Origin: a virus
DNA length: 21,681 nucleotides
Virus record (IMG/VR): IMGVR_UViG_3300020370_000032
Coordinates: 1-21,681 of that record
Reading direction: 5' to 3' (one strand)
Position numbers and translations under genes: made by a program. The notes under the pieces are model-generated. The model saw only the letters and a list, made by a program, of their open reading frames with translations. It did not search any database and was not told the DNA's origin. This document shows positions 1 through 5,353 of this stretch, one piece after another; the stretch's first letter is position 1, and every line of letters starts with the position of its first letter.

Positions 1-786
1 GATAAAACAGGAAACGGTTATGCCGTTCTCCGTTTCTTACCAGCACCAGAAGGGGAAGATATCCCTTGGGCAAAAGTGTATTCACATGCATTTCAAGGAC
101 CAGGTGGTTGGTATATTGAAAACTCTTTGACCACAACTGGTGGCAAGGATCCTGTATCAGAGCACAATCGTGAACTCTGGAACAGTGGTAATGAAGCAGA
201 CAAAGATACTGTTCGTAAGCAGAAGCGTAAGCTTTCTTACTATGCAAACATCTATGTTGTAAAAGATCCTACCAATCCTCAGAACGAGGGTGGAGTATTC
301 CTCTACAAGTTTGGTAAGAAGATCTTTGATAAGATTATGGAAGCAATGCAGCCTGAGTTTGAGGATGAGACTCCAATCAATCCTTTTGACTTCTGGCAAG
401 GTGCAAACTTCAAGTTGAAGATTGTGAAGAAGGATGGTTACTGGAACTATGACAAGTCAGAGTTCGATAAGGTATCTCCTGTACTAGATGATGACGATGC
501 ACTAGAAGCATTGTGGAAGAAGCAGTATTCACTTGCTGCTGTAACTGCACCAGACCAATTCAAGTCATATGATGACCTGAAGAAGCGTTTGGATTATGTT
601 CTAGGACATAAGCAACCTGCTCGCCGTGCATTTGATGAAGAGGTATCAAATGAGGACAACAATCGTGGTTCTTATTCACCTGACTTCAATGCTCGTAAAG
701 AACCAGTCGCTGCTGCACCTGTAGCATCTGCTAGTTCAGAAGAGGATGATGCTCTAAGTTATTTTCAGAAACTCGCAGAGGAGTAA
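1..786 (+). CDS. 32: Single-stranded DNA-binding protein gp32 (5' end cut off by window)
   Basis: This is the T4 gp32 family: it coats single-stranded DNA cooperatively during replication, recombination and repair. The frame is open from base 1, so 261 codons are visible; by alignment to remembered T4 gp32 about 35 N-terminal residues (the cooperativity arm) lie outside the window. Family landmarks are GNGYAVLRFLP (residues 4-14), GGWYIENS (34-41), KLSYYANIYVVKDP (78-91), NEGGVFLYKFGKKIFDKI (95-112) and FWQGANFKLK (about 130-139). An Ala/Ser-rich linker and a short acidic tail (SSEEDDALSYFQKLAEE), which in T4 contacts other replication proteins, close the protein. The zinc ligands of T4 gp32 (Cys77, Cys87, Cys90) are replaced by Ser, Asp and Ser; the His is kept, and no Cys occurs anywhere in the visible part. 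All nine Arg codons are CGT or CGC, unlike the AGA-rich tail genes. The family call is firm. Confidence 0.95.
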   Translation, partial: DKTGNGYAVLRFLPAPEGEDIPWAKVYSHAFQGPGGWYIENSLTTTGGKDPVSEHNRELWNSGNEADKDTVRKQKRKLSYYANIYVVKDPTNPQNEGGVFLYKFGKKIFDKIMEAMQPEFEDETPINPFDFWQGANFKLKIVKKDGYWNYDKSEFDKVSPVLDDDDALEALWKKQYSLAAVTAPDQFKSYDDLKKRLDYVLGHKQPARRAFDEEVSNEDNNRGSYSPDFNARKEPVAAAPVASASSEEDDALSYFQKLAEE

Positions 787-1452
787 CTAGTAAAGTCTAA
801 TATTTTCTCCTCTCTTAATGGTTTCACTCACATACTGAGTGGAACCATTTTTATATGGCATGACATCTTGCATATCATCTAAAATTATTCCTAGATATCT
901 ATCCTTAAGTATAAAGATATTTCTTTTGTCATTTTCTTTCGCTTCTTCAAACTCATAGTTTGTTACTGGTTTAACAGCATCTTGTACTGTTACTAATGAG
1001 TCTTGATAGAAGTCATAATATTCAGTTTTATATGTAGATGATACATGTAATCCTGCAGGTACTATAACAACACCCTGACTGTTAGTTACTTCAGTTGTCT
1101 CATGGTGATGTATGCCACCATATAGATTTTCATATGTCTTATACCTTTCTAGAAGTATTTTATCAAAATCATTTTGAGGTAGAGGCCATTCTGTTTGTAT
1201 ATTAACTATATTATTTGATAGTAATATAACCCAATCTAAGTCTGCATTATCATAGACATCATATGCTACATTATCTGGTCTAGCATCTCCTACGATTTGA
1301 TACTTAGTAAAGACTGTTACATCTTGGAAGATGTCATCTCTAAGTTTTCCTTTCTTAAAAAGGTTTTTTACTTTAACATAGTCAGATATTTTAGACTCAG
1401 GAAGTCTACTTACATAATCAAAATCAGGAACGTATCTGAAATACTTTTTCAT
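787..1452 (-). CDS. 53: Baseplate wedge subunit gp53
   Basis: This 221-aa protein resembles T4 gp53, the component that joins the baseplate wedges to each other and to the hub. The conserved N-terminal half is visible: YFRYVPDFDYVSRLP (4-18), a DIFQDVTVFTKYQI segment, then DARPDNVAYDVYDNADLDWVI (57-77), which corresponds to the family's 'RPE-A-IYGN-LYWVLL' core. The C-terminal half is less typical and rich in Tyr, Thr and Val. It is the last gene of the leftward late operon; one base separates it from the stop of gene 48, and an AGG in the gene 48 tail can serve as a weak ribosome site. Its stop codon abuts the stop of gene 32 on the other strand, and its 3' end carries the gene 32 terminator hairpin. 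Confidence 0.88.
   Translation of the reverse strand: MKKYFRYVPDFDYVSRLPESKISDYVKVKNLFKKGKLRDDIFQDVTVFTKYQIVGDARPDNVAYDVYDNADLDWVILLSNNIVNIQTEWPLPQNDFDKILLERYKTYENLYGGIHHHETTEVTNSQGVVIVPAGLHVSSTYKTEYYDFYQDSLVTVQDAVKPVTNYEFEEAKENDKRNIFILKDRYLGIILDDMQDVMPYKNGSTQYVSETIKRGENIRLY
817..852 (+). terminator. Intrinsic terminator of gene 32
   Basis: Bases 817-830 and 836-849 form a 14-bp stem with one G-U pair and a 5-base loop (CATAC). A T run at 848-852 follows, the usual layout of a rho-independent terminator for rightward transcripts. It lies 31 bases after the gene 32 stop codon and entirely inside the 3' end of the oppositely oriented gene 53, so the same bases also encode gp53 residues near VSETIK. 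Leftward transcripts would see the hairpin but no T run after it, so it should act in one direction. Confidence 0.85.
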
Positions 1453-1453
1453 C

Positions 1454-2782
1454 TTAGAAACCTATGCTTTGTGAGTCATCATAATCAGTAGAGAATATTG
1501 GTTCTAGTTCTCCATAAGTCATTGTTAATTCGTATGCTGTCATTACACCATCTCTAAATGTAGAGTAGTTTCCATCAGGTGTATAGTTAACACTAAAGGA
1601 TTGTAATGCACATTCCTTAAACTTGTTGAGGAACTTATGCTCTCTACCTTCATGGAGATATTGAAGCATCCATGTGCGTGGTGTTTTTAAAAATAAACCT
1701 TCTGCTGTTTTTTGTGGTGCCATTCCTTGCTTGAAGAATCTAATAATATCGATTAGTACTTTTGCTTCTTGTGCATTCCTTGGTGAGAACTTAAATGTAA
1801 AACCAAAACTACGTAGTTCAGGACCACCAAATAATAATTCCATATTAGGATTCATCACAACTCCATCAGTTCTTGCTAGGAATTGTGAGGAGTCTGTACC
1901 TGTTGCTGCTTGTATAACTTCTGCCTTAACTGCTTTCTCAATTGCTTCTGTATTCTGAGTAACTGCATTCCCAATTCCCTTAAAATCTCCTTCTAATGCT
2001 TTTGATGCCAATGCACCTGCTGCTGCTTGAGCAGAGGTCATTGTTTGCTGCCCCCAGTTAGCAGAGTTTTGATCACTAATACCACCAGGAATTGGAAGAG
2101 TGCATGATCCTTGAATCAATCTGCCGTTCATACCAGCTCTTGATTCTATACCTGATATATTCTTTGCACTAATATTAAATTTTCTAGGTTTAAATTCTAC
2201 TTGTTTAAATTTAATTACGTCTTGACTATTAGTTCTTAGTGCTTCTGGGAAAACTAAGTCACCCCAACTTTTTTGCTTACTGGTTTTTACACCAAACATA
2301 TTGAATATACTACTAGCAACCTCATTAACATTCATATTTGTATTTGATGCTGCTGGATTTGAATTATCTCCAGTTTCGTCTGTTCCTTTTGCTTTATTAG
2401 GCCAAAGTAAATCTAATGTTTTTGATGATGCTTCTGAAGGATCTACTCCTAATGCTTGCTGTGATTTGTTTGATACTATTGTTGCAGATTCTTTTACTGA
2501 TTTTATTCCTTCAGGACTTGAGAAAAAATCTCCTTCAGCAGTACTTGTACCAGATCCTTCTGTTGCTGTAAATACTCCTGTCTTTGGATCTATAGTACCT
2601 AATTGCCTGTCATCAGACTCTGATCCACTAGGCACAAAACCACCTTCTATATCTGGATCTGCTACGGTAGCACTCTTTAGAGTTATCTCTCCAGATATTG
2701 AATCTATTTTCGTATAGTAGCGAACGTTTTGTAGATGTGAGTAAGAAAAATTACCACTATCTCTGCTTCCGTATGTTGCCAT
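1454..2782 (-). CDS. 48: Baseplate tail tube cap gp48
   Basis: This 442-aa protein has the C-terminal signature of T4 gp48, which caps the baseplate hub and starts tail tube polymerisation. The readable core is MELLFGGPELRSFGFTFKF, then a helix (AQEAKVLIDIIRFFK), then FLKTPRTWMLQYLHEG, CALQSFSVNYTPDGNYSTF, and the end GELEPIFSTDY. The GPELRxFxF, NYTPDG and ELEPI blocks are typical of gp48 and of the tail-tube fold it shares with gp19 and gp54. The first 180 residues or so are Ser/Thr/Gly/Asp-rich, low in hydrophobics and probably a cyanophage-specific flexible extension. The start lies 12 bases after the stop of the preceding 127-aa gene, without a clear Shine-Dalgarno sequence. A CTAAATAA stretch about 17 bases upstream is only a poor match to the late promoter. 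Confidence 0.85.
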   Translation of the reverse strand: MATYGSRDSGNFSYSHLQNVRYYTKIDSISGEITLKSATVADPDIEGGFVPSGSESDDRQLGTIDPKTGVFTATEGSGTSTAEGDFFSSPEGIKSVKESATIVSNKSQQALGVDPSEASSKTLDLLWPNKAKGTDETGDNSNPAASNTNMNVNEVASSIFNMFGVKTSKQKSWGDLVFPEALRTNSQDVIKFKQVEFKPRKFNISAKNISGIESRAGMNGRLIQGSCTLPIPGGISDQNSANWGQQTMTSAQAAAGALASKALEGDFKGIGNAVTQNTEAIEKAVKAEVIQAATGTDSSQFLARTDGVVMNPNMELLFGGPELRSFGFTFKFSPRNAQEAKVLIDIIRFFKQGMAPQKTAEGLFLKTPRTWMLQYLHEGREHKFLNKFKECALQSFSVNYTPDGNYSTFRDGVMTAYELTMTYGELEPIFSTDYDDSQSIGF

Positions 2783-2794
2783 TCGACAATATTT

Positions 2795-3178
2795 TTAGTT
2801 ATTTAGGATAAATTTCGCATACGGTATTGCAAGCAATGCCTCTAGTTCATCATACTGTACTATGTATAACTGCCCTGTTAACTCTTCCCACGTATAGTTT
2901 CTAGATTTTCTCCAATGGTAATTAAGACCTTTGAATCCCCATCTCTCTAATGAAGTACATGCAACAAGTGGATGTTGATCATATGTTTTATTAGGAGTCT
3001 TTGCATTATATACAAAGGTATAGAACTTTCCTACTTCAGGTATAGGTGTCACAGTATCTTTAAGAGTTTCCATTATCTCTAGCATCATCTCTTCAGGATC
3101 ATTTGTTGCATTATTTAATTCACTTAAGTAAGTTTCAACTCTATTGATTTCTACATCAAATCCAAATGAGTCTGTCAT
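2795..3178 (-). CDS. Unrecognised 127-aa protein in the gene 4-48-53 operon
   Basis: I do not recognise this family with certainty. The protein is soluble and acidic at the N terminus, with a predicted helix at about residues 26-42 (DPEEMMLEIMETLKDTV). The second half looks like a compact domain: GKFYTFVYNAKTPNKTYDQH (51-70), PLVACTSLERWGFKGLNYHW, RNYTWEELTGQLYIVQYDEL, with many aromatic residues. Its start overlaps the gp4 stop by four bases (ATGA), which points to translational coupling, and gene 48 follows after 12 bases. Its place between head completion and tail tube genes, in a late operon, suggests a virion or assembly role; this is inference from context only. Confidence 0.7.
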   Translation of the reverse strand: MTDSFGFDVEINRVETYLSELNNATNDPEEMMLEIMETLKDTVTPIPEVGKFYTFVYNAKTPNKTYDQHPLVACTSLERWGFKGLNYHWRKSRNYTWEELTGQLYIVQYDELEALLAIPYAKFILNN

Positions 3179-3618
3179 GATCTTATACCTAGTTCTCTTT
3201 CTGTGATAATCTTAAATTCAACTCCATGATCTTTACACCATTCATTTGCTGCTATCCATTTTGCTTGGTTAACTGCATAGGTTTTGCATTCGTACATGTA
3301 TGATTTAGTCACATTCTTTCTTTTCTTTGGTGGTTTTGTTTGCTTAAAGGGTTTGACTTCTATCACATATGTTTTAATCTTTCCTGTGTTCTCCTTTACT
3401 TTCATAATAAAGTCTGGAAAATATCTTCTTGCTTTCCCATCAGGAGCACGGTAGGGTATAAAGAACTCTTCACTCCCCCACTCTACAATGTTTTCATTTA
3501 GATCGCAGTAGTTACAGAACCTCTCTTCCCAAGAACTACGACAGATAATATTATGGACATTACCTTTATATTTCCTTGGATTTGATGGTTTGTATAAACT
3601 CTTTTTACTTTCAGCCAT
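3175..3618 (-). CDS. 4: Head completion protein gp4 (nuclease-like fold)
   Basis: This matches T4 gp4 (also called gp50/65), needed to finish DNA-filled heads before tail joining. Landmarks are SLYKPSNPRKYKGNVHNIIC, RSSWEERFCNYCD, IPYRAPDGKARRYFPDFIMK and YVIEVKPFKQTKPPKKRK. Glu in WEERF, Asp in FPDF and the E-V-K of VIEVKP have the order of a PD-(D/E)xK/TnsA-like nuclease core. I place the start at MAESKKSL (ATG at 3616-3618; 147 aa). A longer frame begins at 3657 (13 more residues), but that start overlaps the ATG of the divergent gene at 3651 and lies upstream of the late promoter box at 3642-3649, so it would not be in the transcript. It is the first gene of the leftward operon. Confidence 0.9.
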   Translation of the reverse strand: MAESKKSLYKPSNPRKYKGNVHNIICRSSWEERFCNYCDLNENIVEWGSEEFFIPYRAPDGKARRYFPDFIMKVKENTGKIKTYVIEVKPFKQTKPPKKRKNVTKSYMYECKTYAVNQAKWIAANEWCKDHGVEFKIITERELGIRS

Positions 3619-3641
3619 ACATAATATATAAGGTAAAAAAT

Positions 3642-3649
3642 TATTTATA
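3642..3649 (-). promoter_or_regulatory. T4-type late promoter for the gene 4-48-53 operon
   Basis: Read on the minus strand this is an exact TATAAATA, the T4 late promoter octamer recognised by the phage late sigma factor (gp55) with gp33 and the gp45 clamp. It ends 23 bases before the gp4 start at 3618, which leaves room for a short leader. It sits in the 32-base gap between two divergent genes. No equally good box is seen for the rightward gene starting at 3651. Confidence 0.82.
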
Positions 3650-3650
3650 G

Positions 3651-4421
3651 ATGGCACGTCCCAAGTCGGTTACGCAAATTAAAAATACGTTGCTTAGTCC
3701 ATCTTTAACCTCTCACTTTGAGGTAGAGATACCTGTCCCAACTAATCTTAGATCGATATTGGGATCTAATCAGGAGCAACTAAATTTACAATGTTCAGAA
3801 GCAAGTCTTCCTGGTTCTTCTCTTGCAACCAGTGAGATCAATAATAGTTTTCATGGTGTTACTGAAAGACATGCATACAGAAGAATATATGATGATAGAA
3901 TTGATTTAACTTTTTATGTAGATGCTGATAACTATACTCCTATCAGATTCTTTGAGAATTGGATATCATATATTGTAGGTGAAACTGATAGAGATGATAT
4001 GATGAATACGAATTACTATTATAGAAGTCAATATCCAGATGAGTATTGTGCTAATCAAGGATTGAAAGTTAGAAAGTTTGAAAGAGATTATGGTAGATCT
4101 ATAGAGTATGAATTTGTTAGAGCATATCCTTTAGCAATAACATCAATGCCTGTTACCTATGAAGGATCAAGTTTATTAACATGTAATGTATCAATGACAT
4201 ATATTAGGTATATTGCAAGACCCATACACAGTTCTCCTATTACTGTACCAACACCAGGTCAACAAGCAGGGTTTAATGTTTCAGGAATACTTGGTAATGC
4301 AGCAGCTAGTTTAGTTGATAGTGTTGTTGATAGATCAACTGGTAGTGATACTCTTGGTAATATTGCAGGGGCAGTAGCAGGACAATTTGTATCGAATACA
4401 TTTGCTAACGAAGGTCTATAA
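3651..4421 (+). CDS. 54: Tail tube initiator gp54-like protein
   Basis: This 256-aa protein has the look of the T4 gp19/gp48/gp54 tail-tube fold: a hydrophobic strand at the start (SHFEVEIPVP), LQCSEASLPGSSLAT, then RIYDDRIDLTFYVDADNY followed by a helix (IRFFENWISYIVG), and a late strand LLTCNVSMTYIRYIARP. In gp19 relatives the 'C-x-A-x-x-LPG' strand and the 'W-D-x-x-V-x-F-Y-x-D' strand occupy the same order. Position between gp4/gp48 and gp26 favours gp54, which starts the tail tube on the hub; another tube-like baseplate protein is the alternative. The last 60 residues are Gly/Ala/Ser/Val-rich and probably flexible. There is no clear Shine-Dalgarno sequence (AAGGT lies 16 bases upstream). 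Arg codons are almost all AGA. Confidence 0.68.
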   Translation: MARPKSVTQIKNTLLSPSLTSHFEVEIPVPTNLRSILGSNQEQLNLQCSEASLPGSSLATSEINNSFHGVTERHAYRRIYDDRIDLTFYVDADNYTPIRFFENWISYIVGETDRDDMMNTNYYYRSQYPDEYCANQGLKVRKFERDYGRSIEYEFVRAYPLAITSMPVTYEGSSLLTCNVSMTYIRYIARPIHSSPITVPTPGQQAGFNVSGILGNAAASLVDSVVDRSTGSDTLGNIAGAVAGQFVSNTFANEGL

Positions 4422-4424
4422 ATA
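4417..4424 (+). promoter_or_regulatory. T4-type late promoter before gene 26
   Basis: This is an exact TATAAATA. The TAA inside it (4419-4421) is also the stop codon of the preceding tail tube gene, so the promoter is built into the end of that gene. It lies 27 bases upstream of the gene 26 start (4452), the same geometry as the gene 4 promoter. Confidence 0.82.
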
Positions 4425-4451
4425 AAGTACATTGAATTGTATTAGGATATT

Positions 4452-5171
4452 ATGCCTTTACCAAAAATTGCGACTCCGACGTATGAGTTGGAGTTACCTT
4501 CGTCAGGTGAGACTATTAGTTATAGACCTTTCCTTGTAAAAGAAGAAAAGGTTTTAGTGATTGCCTTAGAAAGCGAAGATAATAAACAGATCACAAATGC
4601 TATTAAAGCAGTATTGAAAAGTTGTGTTTTGTCAAAGGGGATTAAAGTAGAAAAACTTCCTACTTTTGATATTGAATTTCTATTCCTCAACATCAGAGGT
4701 AAATCTGTTGGAGAAGAATTAGAAGTTAATGTTATCTGTCCTGATGATGAGAAAACTCAAGTTCCTGTTTTAATTGACTTGGATGATATTCAAGTTCAGA
4801 AGTATGATGATCATGAGAACCAGATTAAAATTGATGATAGTATTATGATGGAGATGACTTATCCTTCTCTGGATCAGTTCATTAAAAATAATTTTGACTT
4901 TGATGAAAAGAATGCAATGACACAATCATTTGAATTGATTGCTAGTTGTATTGATAAAATTTACACAGAAGATGAGGTCTGGGCATCTGCTGATTGTACT
5001 AAGAAAGAAATGAATGAGTTTCTTGAATCGATGAACTCAACTCAGTTTAAAGCAATTGAGAAGTTCTTTGAGACTATGCCTAAACTATCTCATACTATTG
5101 AAGTAACTAATCCTAAGACTAAGAAAAAAAGTGAAGTAGTACTTGAGGGATTAGCGTCTTTTTTCGGGTAG
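4452..5171 (+). CDS. 26: Baseplate hub assembly protein gp26 (candidate tail assembly chaperone)
   Basis: This 239-aa protein has the gp26 pattern of T4-like phages: MPLPKIATPTYELELPSSGE, TISYRPFLVKEEKVLVIALE (the most conserved part), a segment of helices around VLKSCVLSKGIKVEKLPTFD, IEFLFLNIRGKSVGEELEV with a short Cys-containing strand (VICPDDEK), and a helical C-terminal half. In T4, gp26 acts in hub assembly; here it directly precedes tape-measure-like genes, the usual place for tail assembly chaperones. An AGGA five bases before the ATG and a late promoter at 4417-4424 support this start. Its last sense codons, TCT TTT TTC GGG, contain a T TTT TTC heptamer that could send a share of ribosomes into the -1 frame, giving a 300-aa fusion with the next short frame instead of stopping at TAG (5169-5171). 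Confidence 0.82.
   Translation: MPLPKIATPTYELELPSSGETISYRPFLVKEEKVLVIALESEDNKQITNAIKAVLKSCVLSKGIKVEKLPTFDIEFLFLNIRGKSVGEELEVNVICPDDEKTQVPVLIDLDDIQVQKYDDHENQIKIDDSIMMEMTYPSLDQFIKNNFDFDEKNAMTQSFELIASCIDKIYTEDEVWASADCTKKEMNEFLESMNSTQFKAIEKFFETMPKLSHTIEVTNPKTKKKSEVVLEGLASFFG
5145..5171 (+). other. Candidate programmed -1 frameshift site at the end of gene 26
   Basis: The zero frame reads TCT TTT TTC GGG TAG, so 5159-5165 is T TTT TTC in the correct X-XXY-YYZ phase. After a -1 slip, reading continues CGG GTA GCA ATG from 5165 straight into the short frame that ends at 5353. The -1 frame is closed just upstream by TGA at 5144-5146 and the zero frame by TAG at 5169-5171, so the shift must happen in this short interval, where the heptamer lies. 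GAGGGA at 5145-5150 lies eight bases upstream, resembling the Shine-Dalgarno stimulator of E. coli dnaX. A hairpin at 5188-5206 (7 bp, one G-U) is possible but farther downstream than usual. No other slippery heptamer fits. Confidence 0.65.
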
Positions 5172-5173
5172 CA

Positions 5174-5353
5174 ATGCTGCATATGACTCTGGAGAATTAC
5201 TTCAGACTTAATTTTGCTTTGATGCAGTACCATAAATATAGCTTGACAGAGATTGAGAATATGATGCCTTGGGAACGAGACATCTATGTGGGTCTTCTCC
5301 AACAACATCTTGAGGAAGAAGAACTAAAACAAAAGCAAAAACAAAATGCCTAA
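5174..5353 (+). CDS. Short chaperone-extension-like frame behind gene 26 (59 aa alone, or fused to gp26 by -1 shift)
   Basis: From the ATG at 5174 the frame encodes 59 residues beginning MLHMTLENYFRLNFALMQYH, then YSLTEIENMMPWERDIYVGL and an acidic-to-basic helical end (HLEEEELKQKQKQNA). The 'SLTEIENMxPWERDIY' piece resembles the extensions that follow the frameshift in tail assembly chaperone pairs of other phages. The place after gene 26 is that of T4 gene 51, but similarity to gp51 was not tested. The ATG lies two bases after the gene 26 stop and has no proper ribosome site, so the product is either made by re-initiation or, as I prefer, as the C-terminal 62 residues of a 300-aa gp26 fusion (adding R-V-A before the Met). 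Its end overlaps the start of the next gene by eight bases. Confidence 0.7.
   Translation: MLHMTLENYFRLNFALMQYHKYSLTEIENMMPWERDIYVGLLQQHLEEEELKQKQKQNA

Noticed and set aside
3593-3600. TATAAACT as a rightward late promoter for the gene at 3651
   Set aside because: Two of the eight bases deviate at the conserved 3' end, and it lies within the gp4 coding sequence; support is too weak to list.
3619-3657. Longer gp4 start at 3657
   Set aside because: It would overlap the ATG of the divergent gene and include the late promoter box, while the start at 3618 lies 23 bases downstream of that box and fits the family length.
5121-5132. A-rich run AAGAAAAAAAGT near the end of gene 26 as an alternative slippery site
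   Set aside because: In the reading frame it is G AAA AAA A, a poor heptamer, and a -1 slip there meets a TGA at 5132-5134 at once, so it cannot reach the downstream frame.
5231-5238. CATAAATA as an internal late promoter for the tape-measure-like gene
   Set aside because: It fits NATAAATA but lies inside the short coding frame, 107 bases before the next start, unlike the 23-33-base spacing of the other boxes; chance is likely in AT-rich DNA.
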